Source: Chloroflexota bacterium (lineage in GTDB: Bacteria > Chloroflexota > Anaerolineae > Aggregatilineales > Phototrophicaceae). Taken from it: a stretch of DNA of 64,000 nt. Below are positions 1-8,698 of this stretch, piece after piece (the stretch's first letter is position 1; the number at the start of each line of letters is the position of its first letter). The DNA is taken from positions 1-64,000 of the forward strand of contig JAPOVL010000035.1 of the NCBI GenBank assembly GCA_026708115.1, written 5' to 3'. The notes beneath the pieces were generated by a model. That model was not told the DNA's origin and did not search any database. It saw only the letters and a program-made list of their open reading frames with translations. Position numbers and translations under genes: made by a program.

Positions 1-35
1 CTTGATGATTCTTTCTTATTGCAACTGCTATCTCA

Positions 36-57
36 AATTTGAAGCGATTGCCCTGAC
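36..57 (+). promoter_or_regulatory. Shared upstream motif, copy 1
   Basis: This 22-nt stretch, with core GCGATTGCCCTGAC, recurs with a single mismatch on the minus strand at 25875-25896. Both copies lie just upstream of a candidate promoter: here 11 nt before the -35 at 69, there 16 nt before the -35 of the 25.7 kb binding-protein operon. An activator or second-repressor site shared by the two catabolic operons is one reading; no protein can be assigned. Confidence 0.4.
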
Positions 58-68
58 TTCTGGATTCT

Positions 69-97
69 TTGACCGGAACTGACAAATGTGTTACGGT
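69..97 (+). promoter_or_regulatory. Candidate sigma-70 promoter of the LacI-family gene
   Basis: TTGACC (69-74) and TACGGT (92-97) are separated by 17 nt. The -35 is good and the -10 weak. The pair ends two bases before the palindromic operator at 99-116, so a repressor bound there would block this promoter. Confidence 0.35.
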
Positions 98-98
98 A

Positions 99-116
99 GG
101 GTTAATCGAATAACCC
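99..116. promoter_or_regulatory. Candidate LacI-type operator
   Basis: An 18-bp near-palindrome with outer arms GGGTTA and TAACCC and a central CG; 16 of 18 positions are symmetric. Length, even symmetry and central CG are typical of LacI-family operators. It lies 62 bp before the LacI-family start codon, so autoregulation is the simplest reading. I did not find a second copy before the transporter gene at 1308. Confidence 0.5.
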
Positions 117-178
117 ACGGACGCCCGCGCTGCCGACCCCATCCAAGAACCGCTTTCTTGATACCCAGGATACCGAAC

Positions 179-1198
179 ATGCAAGCCAAATCCACACAAG
201 AAGATGTCGCCAAAAAAGCCGGCGTTTCCGTCGCCACCGTTTCCTACGTGATGAGCGGCCGCAAAAACGGACGCAGCAGGATCTCCGAGGCCACCAAGAA
301 AGTCGTCCTGGCCGCGGCCAAAGAATTGAACTACCTGCCAAATGCCGCCGCGCGCGATCTGCGCCGCGGCAAGTCCGATCGCATTTGCCTGGTCTTGCCC
401 GTCGCCGGCGCGCCCATCAACAATCTCTTATACAACTCTGTCGACAAAGTCTTCGAAGCCCACGGCTATTTTCTCATCTCCTGCTTCGCCGGCACCGCCG
501 AACGAGAATATCGCATCTACCAGCAGCTGCTGCGCGGCTTCGCCGACGGCGTCATTTTCTTCAGCAACTTCTACCTGGACGAAAGCCACTTTAACGAACT
601 CTCCGCCTTGGGCATCGCGGTCGTGGCCGGCTCAATGCTCACAAGCCGCATCATCACATCCCATGGCTTCGACGTGATCCGCTCCGATGCCTCCAAATCG
701 CAAGAAGCCGCCGTGCGGCACCTCCGGAGCCAGGGCCACTCGCGCATCGCGATTATCTGGGACGAAACCAATCTCAACCATGTCGATCGCGTCGATACCT
801 ACACGCGTATCATGCGCCAATACAACCTGGCAATCGACCCCGCCTTGCAGCGCAATCGTGTGCCGGACGGGCGCTCCGCCTACGAGGCCATGGCATCGCT
901 GCTGACCCGCGACGACCCGCCCACAGCAGTTCTCGCCACCTCGGACCGAACCGCCGAGGGCGCCCTCAACGCAGCCAAAGACCGCAATCTGCAAGTCCCC
1001 GGGCAGCTAGCCATCATTGGCTTTGGCAATACATCGGAAACAGCCATCACCACACCGCAATTGACGACCATCGGACCCGAATCCTGGAGCTTGCCCGTCG
1101 CGGCGCAATTGATGCTCACCCGCCTGGAGCAAGACGCGCCTATGGCAGGCCGCACCTTGGATATTCCGGCGAAACTTCTCTTGCGGGAAACAGCATAG
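179..1198 (+). CDS. LacI-family transcriptional regulator
   Basis: A 339-residue LacI/GalR-type regulator, normal for the family. The helix-turn-helix occupies about residues 6-25 (TQEDVAKKAGVSVATVSYVM) and the hinge helix follows with YLPNAAARDLR near 52-62; the rest is a periplasmic-binding-protein-like sensor domain, ending in the usual 'IIGFGNT' and 'LLLRE' segments. The ATG at 179 is chosen over the upstream in-frame ATG at 86 because family members start right before the HTH and the earlier start would run through the operator. It precedes the Dpp-type transporter and sugar-acid genes in the same direction and is probably their local regulator; the effector is unknown. Confidence 0.9.
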   Translation: MQAKSTQEDVAKKAGVSVATVSYVMSGRKNGRSRISEATKKVVLAAAKELNYLPNAAARDLRRGKSDRICLVLPVAGAPINNLLYNSVDKVFEAHGYFLISCFAGTAEREYRIYQQLLRGFADGVIFFSNFYLDESHFNELSALGIAVVAGSMLTSRIITSHGFDVIRSDASKSQEAAVRHLRSQGHSRIAIIWDETNLNHVDRVDTYTRIMRQYNLAIDPALQRNRVPDGRSAYEAMASLLTRDDPPTAVLATSDRTAEGALNAAKDRNLQVPGQLAIIGFGNTSETAITTPQLTTIGPESWSLPVAAQLMLTRLEQDAPMAGRTLDIPAKLLLRETA

Positions 1199-1307
1199 CA
1201 GCAGGAATCGGCAGCTTTCTTGAAGGGAAGGAGGACGGCTATCTGGATACCCATCAAACGCACATCGAATTGAATCGCTGTTTAGGAATCAAAGGGAGGA
1301 AAAGACC

Positions 1308-3233
1308 ATGAATAGATTGCTTCTCATCTTGCTCGTATTTGCCTTCGCCATCTGCATTACCGGTGGCGCCCTGCTCGCGCAGAACGGCTATGCCGAAGCG
1401 CCGATGCTGGCGGAACAAGTCGCCGCCGGCGAATTGCCGCCGGTCGACCAGCGCTTGCCCGCACAACCCTATGTCCAGGAGGCGCGCAACAACATCGGGA
1501 CCTACGGCGGTACCATCGTCGGCATCTGGAGCGACGAAGTCGCCTGCGATCCGGAAACCTGCTCGGTCTTGAACGCCAATGTCGCCCAATTCGACTTCAA
1601 CTTCAACATCGTGCCCGATATCGTGGAATCCTACGCGCTCAGCGACGATGCACTCACCTTCACCGTGAAACTGCGCGAAGGCCATCGCTGGTCCGATGGC
1701 GCGCCGCTCACGACCGCGGACGTGCAATTCTGGTATGACGCCGTCGTCAAGAACGACGATGTCTTCCTGGCCAATACCGACAACGGCATCTTGGCCAGCG
1801 GCCAGCACGCCGATCTCGAGGTCATCGACGACTATAATTTCGTCTTCCACTATCCCGAACCCTTCGTGCGCGTCTTGGATACCATCACCGATTTCCGCCC
1901 CTTCTTGCCCATGCACTACCTGAGCCAGTTCCACATTGATTACAACGAAAACGCCGATGACCTGGCGCAGGAAGCCGGATACGACTTCTGGCACGAGCTC
2001 TTCGAAGCCAAGCTGCTCGGCGGGACCGCCGCCGATCCCTACTTCTCGGTGCAAGATCCCGATCTGCCCGTGCTCAGCGCCTGGATCTACCAAAGCACCG
2101 ATTCGGAAAACAACTATACCTTCGTCAGGAATCCCTACTATCACGTCGTCGATCCCGAAGGCAATCAGCTGCCCTATGCCGATTACTTCCTGCGCCTCAC
2201 CGCGCCCAGTACCGAGGTCATGGTCGCCCGCATTGTATCCGGGGACATCACCCACGCCGGCTTCGGGCGCAACATTTCCGAGTTTCCCCTGCTGGCGGAA
2301 AACGCCGAGGCCAATGGCTACGTCGTCAACTTGCACCCCGATCTGCGCGCGTCGGAGTTCGGCATGGTCCTCAACTTCACGCACAATGACCCCGTCCTGC
2401 GCCAGATCTTCAACGATATCCGCTTCCGCCGCGCCCTCTCTACCGCCATCAACCGCGCAGAAGTGCAAGAATTGGTCTTCCTTGGCCAAGGCAAGCCGCG
2501 GCAGCCGATCTTTGATCCATCCGCCACATTCTACGAAGAGGGCATCGACGAGAACGCCATAGAATTCGATGTCGACGGCGCCAACGCCCTGCTGGACGAG
2601 ATGGGCTTGGAACGCGGCGACGACGGTTGGCGCATGCGTCCCGACGGCGCGCCGCTCCAAATCACCTTCAGCGCGCCCTTCGGCAGCGGGCCCTGGCGCA
2701 CCGAGCTGGTTGAGCTCATCAAAGCCTATTGGGCCGAGATCGGCGTCGATCTCTTGCTGGATCCCATCGACGGCACGCTCTTCCGCGAACGTCTGCGCGC
2801 CAATGACATCGATATGGGCTCCTGGGCCATCGGCGGCTCTTCAGAGGTCTTCAGCCGCAACAACGCGCCCATTCGCTATCGCCCGCCCTTCCACTGGCCA
2901 ACTACGCCCATCGGCGGTCTGCGCTGGTACCAGTGGTACGAATCCGGCGGCGAACAGGGCGATGAACCGCCCGCCGAGGTTCAACGTCTCTACCAAGCCG
3001 TGGATGAATGGATGCAAGTGCCGCGCGGCACCGAGCGCTATCTCGAGCTCGGCCGGGAAATCATGCGCACCAACGCCGAAAACCTCTGGGTCATCGGCAC
3101 CGTCGGCTTGATGCCGCGGCCCATCGTCTTCGACAAAGACCTGCGCAACGTACCCGGTCCAGAGGACATCGTCAGCGTCGAATTCTGGGTCTGGGGACCG
3201 CACCATCCCGAGCAATGGTACTTCGCTGAATAG
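1308..3233 (+). CDS. ABC transporter substrate-binding protein, family 5 (peptide/oligosaccharide type)
   Basis: A 641-residue extracytoplasmic binding protein of the DppA/OppA family. It starts with a signal peptide (MNRLLLILLVFAFAICITGG) and has the family-5 core 'FTVKLREGHRWSDGAPLTTADV' region near residues 115-140 (split here as LREGHRWSDG then APLTTADV). A strong ribosome-binding site, GGGAGGA, lies 7 nt before the ATG. It is the first gene of a five-gene importer operon and is separated from the permease gene by 268 nt that hold a double hairpin element. Family-5 proteins bind peptides but also oligosaccharides; the downstream sugar-acid enzymes favour a carbohydrate or glycoconjugate ligand, which is inference. 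Confidence 0.9.
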   Translation: MNRLLLILLVFAFAICITGGALLAQNGYAEAPMLAEQVAAGELPPVDQRLPAQPYVQEARNNIGTYGGTIVGIWSDEVACDPETCSVLNANVAQFDFNFNIVPDIVESYALSDDALTFTVKLREGHRWSDGAPLTTADVQFWYDAVVKNDDVFLANTDNGILASGQHADLEVIDDYNFVFHYPEPFVRVLDTITDFRPFLPMHYLSQFHIDYNENADDLAQEAGYDFWHELFEAKLLGGTAADPYFSVQDPDLPVLSAWIYQSTDSENNYTFVRNPYYHVVDPEGNQLPYADYFLRLTAPSTEVMVARIVSGDITHAGFGRNISEFPLLAENAEANGYVVNLHPDLRASEFGMVLNFTHNDPVLRQIFNDIRFRRALSTAINRAEVQELVFLGQGKPRQPIFDPSATFYEEGIDENAIEFDVDGANALLDEMGLERGDDGWRMRPDGAPLQITFSAPFGSGPWRTELVELIKAYWAEIGVDLLLDPIDGTLFRERLRANDIDMGSWAIGGSSEVFSRNNAPIRYRPPFHWPTTPIGGLRWYQWYESGGEQGDEPPAEVQRLYQAVDEWMQVPRGTERYLELGREIMRTNAENLWVIGTVGLMPRPIVFDKDLRNVPGPEDIVSVEFWVWGPHHPEQWYFAE

Positions 3234-3328
3234 TCCATCACCACGGGTCCGCTAGTGTATCCATTTCGGTTGAAATACTTTTGGACAGCACTGGACATGA
3301 TTTCCTTAACCGAAAATACGAACGATTT

Positions 3329-3405
3329 GGTAGGGGCGACTCGGTGAGTCGCCCGATGCGCATTCAGTTTCTACTCGTCGGGCGATCCCTCGGATCGCCC
3401 CTACC
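3329..3405. repeat. BIME-like double hairpin element
   Basis: The element is bounded by 11-bp inverted repeats (GGTAGGGGCGA at 3329, its complement ending at 3405). Inside are two perfect 9-bp stems with 3-nt loops: GGGCGACTC at 3334-3354 and GGGCGATCC at 3380-3400. Related single hairpins occur at 12094, 37351, 47970 and 61024. It sits in the gap between binding-protein and permease genes, where it could stabilise the upstream mRNA or cause partial termination. No T-tract follows. Confidence 0.7.
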
Positions 3406-3501
3406 GGCCGTCAGTACTTCGTCTCGATTTCAACCAAATTCGCTAACCGTCGCTGACGCCCCACTCTCGCGCATCCATAACGGGTTAGACTAATCTGCCT
3501 T

Positions 3502-4488
3502 ATGCTGGGCTTTATCCTTCGCCGCATCCTGCTCTTCATACCGACCCTGCTCTTCATCTCGATCTTGGTTTTTTTCTTGATCCAGTTGCCGCCCGGGGAT
3601 TACCTCGATACCCTCATTCTCCGGATGCAAGAAAGCGGCTCATCCGTCGATGCCGAAACCGAAGCCCTCCTGCGCCAGCGTTACGCCCTCGATCAACCCT
3701 TTCTGTCGCAATACGCGCGCTGGATAAGCAACATCGTCACCGAGGGCGATTTCGGACGCTCCTTCAACTGGAACAAACCGGTCTCCGAATTGATCTGGAG
3801 CCGGCTCGGCTGGACCCTGGCCATTTCCCTCGGCTCACTGCTTTTCACCTGGGCCCTGGCCTTCCCTATCGCCATCTATTCCGCCACCAACCAGTACTCG
3901 CTCTTTGACTATTTTTTCAGCTTTCTCGGTTTTATCGGGCTCGCCATTCCGAATTTCCTGCTGGCCCTGGTCTTGATGTGGATCGGCTTTTCCGTATTCG
4001 GCGTGTCCATGGGCGGCTTGTTCTCCAGCGAATTCCGCGACGCTCCCTGGAGCATCGAGAAGTTCATCGACTTCCTGTCGCACTTATGGGTGCCGATCGT
4101 CGTGCTCGGCACAGCGGGAACAGCCGGTCTGATCCGCACCATGCGCGCCAACCTGCTCGACGAATTGAACAAGCCCTATGTCGAAGCGGCGCGCGCCAAA
4201 GGCCTGCGCGAGCGCCGCCTGATCTGGAAGTATCCCGTGCGCGTCGCGCTCAATCCCTTCATCAGCTCGCTGGCGACGATCTTGCCCGGCATGATCTCCG
4301 GCGCGACCATCGTTTCAGTCGTGCTCAACCTGCCAACAACGGGGCCGCTCATGCTAGACGCCTTGCTGGAACAAGATATGTTTCTGGCCGGCAGTTTCTT
4401 GCTCATGCTCAGCCTCTTCACGCTCGTCAGCACCCTGGTCTCCGATATCCTGCTGGTCTTGGTGGATCCGCGCATCCGCCTCGATTGA
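3502..4488 (+). CDS. ABC transporter permease, DppB/OppB type
   Basis: A 328-residue inner-membrane subunit with an N-terminal helix (MLGFILRRILLFIPTLLFIS), a periplasmic segment with the family's 'LRQRYALDQPFLSQYARWI', and a C-terminal group of helices. The cytoplasmic EAA loop reads YVEAARAKGLRERRLIWKYP around residues 225-245 and contacts the ATPase. It pairs with the DppC-type permease 14 nt downstream to form the translocation pore of the importer that starts at 1308. The ribosome-binding site is weak. Confidence 0.92.
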   Translation: MLGFILRRILLFIPTLLFISILVFFLIQLPPGDYLDTLILRMQESGSSVDAETEALLRQRYALDQPFLSQYARWISNIVTEGDFGRSFNWNKPVSELIWSRLGWTLAISLGSLLFTWALAFPIAIYSATNQYSLFDYFFSFLGFIGLAIPNFLLALVLMWIGFSVFGVSMGGLFSSEFRDAPWSIEKFIDFLSHLWVPIVVLGTAGTAGLIRTMRANLLDELNKPYVEAARAKGLRERRLIWKYPVRVALNPFISSLATILPGMISGATIVSVVLNLPTTGPLMLDALLEQDMFLAGSFLLMLSLFTLVSTLVSDILLVLVDPRIRLD

Positions 4489-4502
4489 GAGGGTGATAGA
4501 CT

Positions 4503-5633
4503 GTGCTAAGATCTCGACCTGCAAGCCAAGAAGCGCTGAACAAGGCTGACGAGCGCCAACTCACCGCTTCCCAATGGCAGTTGATCTGGTGGCGCTTTCG
4601 CAAGCACCGCGCCGCGATGATCAGCCTGGCCGTGCTGCTGCTCTTTTACTTTGTCGCGCTCTTTGCCGGTTTCTTCGCCCCGCGCGATCCCGCACGCGTC
4701 GACGCGCAATTCGCCCAGGCGCCGCCACAGCCCCTGGTCTTCATCGATGAGACCGGCTTCCATTTTCCGCCTATCGTCTACGGTTACGTCGGCGAGCGCG
4801 ATCCCAAGACCCTGCGCAAGTTCTACCGCGTCAGCGCCGACGACCGCCACCAACTGCGCTTTTTCGTCCGCGGGGACCCCTACCTGATTCTCGGTTTTAT
4901 CGAAAGCGATATACATTTTATCGGCGCCGACGATCCCGATTCCCCGCTCTTCCTGCTGGGTACCGACCTGCTCGGGCGCGACATGCTCTCGCGCGTCATT
5001 TACGGCGGCCAAGTCTCGCTGACAGTCGGCTTGGTCGGCGTATTCCTGAGCCTGATCCTGGGCATTCTGCTCGGCGGCGTCTCCGGCTACTACGGCGGTT
5101 GGCTGGATGTCGCCATTCAACGCCTGATCGAAGTATTGCGCTCTATCCCGACCATCCCGCTATGGCTCACGCTCAGCGCCGCCCTGCCCCGCAACCTGAC
5201 CCAACTGCAGATGTACTTCGGCATCACCATCATCTTGTCCTTCATCGGCTGGACCGAGGTTGCGCGTGTCGTCCGCGGCAAGTTCATGTCCCTGCGCAAC
5301 GAAGACTTTATCCTCGCCGCGCGCACCATCGGCACACCGCGCTTCCGCATCATCTATCGGCACATGGTGCCTTCATTCATCAGCCACCTCATCGCCGCGC
5401 TGACCCTGGCGCTGCCGATCATGATTCTCAGCGAAACAGCCCTCAGCTTTCTGGGATTGGGCCTGCGCCCGCCCACCATCAGCTGGGGCACCTTGCTCGA
5501 CGGCACACAAAATCTCAACGCCATCGCCTTGACGCCCTGGCTGCTGCTGCCCGTTGTGCCCATTATCATCACAGTCCTGGCCTTTAACTTTGTCGGCGAC
5601 GGCTTGCGCGACGCCGCCGATCCCTACGCCTGA
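4503..5633 (+). CDS. ABC transporter permease, DppC/OppC type
   Basis: A 376-residue permease starting at GTG, with GAGGGTGATA just before it. After the first helix (SLAVLLLFYFVALFAGFF) comes a roughly 90-residue extracytoplasmic segment, longer than in dipeptide DppC and more like OppC proteins, then the conserved LGTDLLGRDMLSRVIYGG entry to the transport domain. The EAA loop is LAARTIGTPRFRIIYRHM and the C-terminal family signature is LSFLGLGLRPPTISWG. It is the second pore subunit of the 1308-7722 importer. Confidence 0.92.
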   Translation: MLRSRPASQEALNKADERQLTASQWQLIWWRFRKHRAAMISLAVLLLFYFVALFAGFFAPRDPARVDAQFAQAPPQPLVFIDETGFHFPPIVYGYVGERDPKTLRKFYRVSADDRHQLRFFVRGDPYLILGFIESDIHFIGADDPDSPLFLLGTDLLGRDMLSRVIYGGQVSLTVGLVGVFLSLILGILLGGVSGYYGGWLDVAIQRLIEVLRSIPTIPLWLTLSAALPRNLTQLQMYFGITIILSFIGWTEVARVVRGKFMSLRNEDFILAARTIGTPRFRIIYRHMVPSFISHLIAALTLALPIMILSETALSFLGLGLRPPTISWGTLLDGTQNLNAIALTPWLLLPVVPIIITVLAFNFVGDGLRDAADPYA

Positions 5634-5650
5634 ACGGAACGACCCGAACC

Positions 5651-6682
5651 ATGTCCGCAACAAAACCGCTGCTGGAAATCAAGAACCTCAAGATGCACTT
5701 TCCCATCAAGCGGGGCATCATGGGCCGCACCGTCGGTCATGTCAAAGCCGTCGACGATGTCAGCCTCACCATCGGCGAAGGCGAAGTCGTCGGGCTGGTT
5801 GGCGAAAGCGGCTGCGGCAAATCCACCGTTTCTCGCTGCATCGTCCGCGCCTACAAGCCCACCGCCGGCCAAATCCTGCTCTACGATGCCCATGGCCAGG
5901 CCGTGGACCTGGCCAGCATTCCCGAACCCGACCTGCAGCCCTATCGCCGCGATATCCAAATGATCTTTCAAGACCCCTTTTCCTCATTGAACCCGCGCAT
6001 GACCCTACGACAGATTATCGGCGAACCCATGCGCAACTATAAAATCTGCCGCGGCAAAGAACTCGAAGATCGCGTCGCCTATCTCCTGGAGTCCGTCGGC
6101 CTCCGGCCCGAGCACATGTCGCGCTATCCCCACGCCTTCAGCGGCGGCCAGCGCCAGCGCATCGGCATCGCCCGCGCCCTGGCGCTCAACCCCCGTCTCA
6201 TCATCTGCGACGAACCCGTATCCGCGCTCGACGTGTCGGTACAGGCGCAAATCCTCAACCTCCTGCGCGACCTGCAAGCGGAATTCCGCTATAGCTATCT
6301 CTTCATCGCCCACGACCTCAGCGTCGTCGACTATATCTGCGAGCGCGTCGCCGTCATGTACGTCGGCAAGATCGTCGAAACCGCCGATACCGCAACCATT
6401 TTCACCGATCCCCATCATCCATACACCGCCGCGCTGCGCTCCGCCATCCCGCGCTTGAATCCGCGCCTGCGGCAACTTCCAGTGCCCCTGGAAGGCGACG
6501 TCGCCGATCCCGCTAATACCCCATCCGGCTGCGTCTTTCATCCGCGCTGTCGCTTCGCCGAAGATCGCTGCCGCCAAGACACGCCCGCTATGACAGCGAC
6601 CGCCGCCCGCCATCATGCCCGCTGCCACTTCGCCGGGCAACTGGATCTCTCCGGTCACTCCCAGCCCGCGGCGACCGCCTGA
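5651..6682 (+). CDS. ABC transporter ATP-binding protein, DppF/OppF type
   Basis: A 343-residue ATPase. Walker A is GESGCGKST (51-59), the signature is SGGQRQR, Walker B is LIICDEP and the switch histidine is in FIAHDLS. The C-terminal oligopeptide-transporter domain carries the cysteine set 'GCVFHPRCRFAEDRC' seen in DppD/DppF proteins. It energises the importer together with the paralogous ATPase five bases downstream. The order here, F before D, is less common than D before F, but both are complete. Confidence 0.92.
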   Translation: MSATKPLLEIKNLKMHFPIKRGIMGRTVGHVKAVDDVSLTIGEGEVVGLVGESGCGKSTVSRCIVRAYKPTAGQILLYDAHGQAVDLASIPEPDLQPYRRDIQMIFQDPFSSLNPRMTLRQIIGEPMRNYKICRGKELEDRVAYLLESVGLRPEHMSRYPHAFSGGQRQRIGIARALALNPRLIICDEPVSALDVSVQAQILNLLRDLQAEFRYSYLFIAHDLSVVDYICERVAVMYVGKIVETADTATIFTDPHHPYTAALRSAIPRLNPRLRQLPVPLEGDVADPANTPSGCVFHPRCRFAEDRCRQDTPAMTATAARHHARCHFAGQLDLSGHSQPAATA

Positions 6683-6687
6683 TTGGG

Positions 6688-7722
6688 ATGCCTATGGAAC
6701 CCTTGCTCGAAGTCAAGCATCTCAAAGTGCACTTCGCCACCGACGAAGGCCTCATCGAGGCGGTTCGCGATGTCTCCTTCGAGATCAAACGCGGCGAGAC
6801 TGTCGCAATCGTCGGCGAAAGCGGCTGTGGCAAGTCCGTCATGGCGCGCGCCATCCTCCGCATCGTCCCTTCGCCCGGTCGCATCGTCGAAGGGCGCGTT
6901 AACTTCCACCGCGGCGGGCGCAACATAGATCTGACCGCGCTGGAGGAAAAAGGCCCAGAGATCCGCGCCATCCGCGGCGCCGACATCGCCATGATCTTCC
7001 AGGAACCGATGGCCACGTTCAGTCCCGTGCATACCATCGGCAACCAAATCAACGAAGCCATCATCTTGCACCAAGGCATCGACCAGGCCGGCGCGACAGC
7101 GCAAACACTCGATATTCTCAATCGCGTCGGCATGCCGCGCCCGTCGCGCATCATCCACCGCTATCCGCACCAATTGAGCGGCGGCATGCTCCAGCGCGCC
7201 ATGATCGCCATGGCCCTCTCCTGCCGCCCCCAACTGCTGATCGCCGACGAGCCCACCACCGCCTTGGACGTCACCACCCAGGCGCAAATCCTGCGCCTGC
7301 TCTTTGACCTGCAGCGCGAACTCAATATGGCGATTCTCTTCATCACCCACGACCTCAGCGTGGTCTCCCAATTCGCCGATCGCGTCGAAGTCATGTACCT
7401 GGGAGAAGTCGTGGAATCCACCGACGTCATCACGCTATTCGAGGACCCAAAACATCCCTATACCAAGGCCCTGCTCAATTCGATACCGCAGACCGGCGCC
7501 GGGCGAGGCCAGCGGCTGCAATCCATCGCGGGCGCCATCCCCAATCCCCTGCATCGCCCCTCCGGCTGCCTCTTCCATCCCCGCTGCGACAGCTTCCAGC
7601 CCGGCATCTGTGATCAGGTTTCGCCCAAGGAAATTAACATAGACAGCGACCATCGCGCGCGCTGTATTTTGTACGATCAGCAATACTCCGATAAAGTATC
7701 ATCCGCGGCATTTGATCGATGA
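6688..7722 (+). CDS. ABC transporter ATP-binding protein, DppD/OppD type
   Basis: A 344-residue ATPase with Walker [11 protein letters not shown]-loop '[11 protein letters not shown]', signature [15 protein letters not shown], Walker B LLIADEP and the D-type '[13 protein letters not shown]' segment. The C-terminal domain has SGCLFHPRC and a later cysteine. The two ATG codons at 6688 and 6694 are both possible; the overlap with the preceding stop region indicates translational coupling. It completes the five-gene importer, after which metabolic genes follow. Confidence 0.92.
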   Translation: MPMEPLLEVKHLKVHFATDEGLIEAVRDVSFEIKRGETVAIVGESGCGKSVMARAILRIVPSPGRIVEGRVNFHRGGRNIDLTALEEKGPEIRAIRGADIAMIFQEPMATFSPVHTIGNQINEAIILHQGIDQAGATAQTLDILNRVGMPRPSRIIHRYPHQLSGGMLQRAMIAMALSCRPQLLIADEPTTALDVTTQAQILRLLFDLQRELNMAILFITHDLSVVSQFADRVEVMYLGEVVESTDVITLFEDPKHPYTKALLNSIPQTGAGRGQRLQSIAGAIPNPLHRPSGCLFHPRCDSFQPGICDQVSPKEINIDSDHRARCILYDQQYSDKVSSAAFDR

Positions 7723-7783
7723 CACCCATGCCGAACAAGCCCTTCTCCGATCATCCGCTGCTTAAGCGAGGAGCCAAAACAAT

Positions 7784-8689
7784 ATGATTGATCGACTGGC
7801 CGGCATCCTGCCGGTGCTGCAAACGGCGCTCACCGCCGACGGCGACTTGGATCCGGCGGGCATGCAACGCCAGATCGAATTCTGCATCCGCGCCGGCGCC
7901 GACGGGCTTGTCTTCCCCGTGCTCGGCAGCGAGTTCATGTTCCTCTCCGACAACGAAAGGCGCGATCTGGTCGCCTTCGTCGTCAAACACGCCGACGGAC
8001 GCATTCCGATTGTCGCCGGCGTCGCCGGGGCCTCGGCCGCCATCGCGGTCGAGCAAGCCGCGCATGCCGCCCATGTCGGCGCCGACGCCGTCATCGCCAT
8101 GCCGCCCTATGTTGCGGTCGCGGCGCCAGAGCAAATCTTCGCTTATTTCAAACGCCTTGCCGGAGCCGCCCGCATCCCCGTTATCATTCAACACGCGCCC
8201 CAGGGCCCGGGCATGAATATCGCCTTCCTCAAGCGCCTCCTCGCCCAGGTAGAAAATATCAACTACATCAAAGAAGAAATGGACCCCAGCGCCCACCACA
8301 TCAGCGAACTTGTCGCCGCCCAAATCCCCGGCTGCTGGGGCATATTCGGCGGCGGCTTCTGCCGCTGGATGATGTCCGAGCTCGATCGCGGCGCGACTGG
8401 CTTCATGCCGGCCGTCGACATCGTCGACATCCACGTGCGCATCTGGCGCGCCTATCAAGCCGGCGACAAAGCGCGCGCGCGCGACATCTTCAACCAGATC
8501 GCGCCCCTGATTCTCTTGACTCAGCAATTGCGCCTGCCGCTCGTCAAAGAGATCCTGCGGCGGCGCGGCATCTTGACGGCCGCTGCCCTGCGCCAACCGG
8601 GACTTCCCCCGCTCGACGACGCCGACCATCGCGAACTTGACGCGACTCTGGCGGCCTTGAGCCATCTCTTTATCAGCACGGAATTCTGA
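7784..8689 (+). CDS. DapA/N-acetylneuraminate-lyase superfamily aldolase or dehydratase
   Basis: A 301-residue TIM-barrel class I aldolase-type protein. The Schiff-base lysine is K163 in YIKEEM. The loop that reads GTTGE in DapA reads VLGSE here, and the position of the catalytic tyrosine of E. coli DapA (Tyr133) is Q136 in IIQHAP, so it is not a lysine-biosynthetic enzyme. Family members act as keto-deoxy sugar-acid aldolases or dehydratases. GAGGAG lies 11 nt before the ATG. It sits between an importer and an enolase-superfamily dehydratase 9 nt downstream, suggesting cleavage or dehydration of a 2-keto-3-deoxy acid; the substrate is unknown. Confidence 0.85.
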   Translation: MIDRLAGILPVLQTALTADGDLDPAGMQRQIEFCIRAGADGLVFPVLGSEFMFLSDNERRDLVAFVVKHADGRIPIVAGVAGASAAIAVEQAAHAAHVGADAVIAMPPYVAVAAPEQIFAYFKRLAGAARIPVIIQHAPQGPGMNIAFLKRLLAQVENINYIKEEMDPSAHHISELVAAQIPGCWGIFGGGFCRWMMSELDRGATGFMPAVDIVDIHVRIWRAYQAGDKARARDIFNQIAPLILLTQQLRLPLVKEILRRRGILTAAALRQPGLPPLDDADHRELDATLAALSHLFISTEF

Positions 8690-8698
8690 GGTGATTAA

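Noticed and set aside
1254..2660. A 468-codon minus-strand open frame
   Set aside because: Antisense to the family-5 binding protein gene; valine/glycine/aspartate-rich shadow translation without motifs.
7784..8689. Lysine-biosynthetic DapA
   Set aside because: The catalytic tyrosine and GTTGE loop are not conserved and the context is sugar-acid breakdown.
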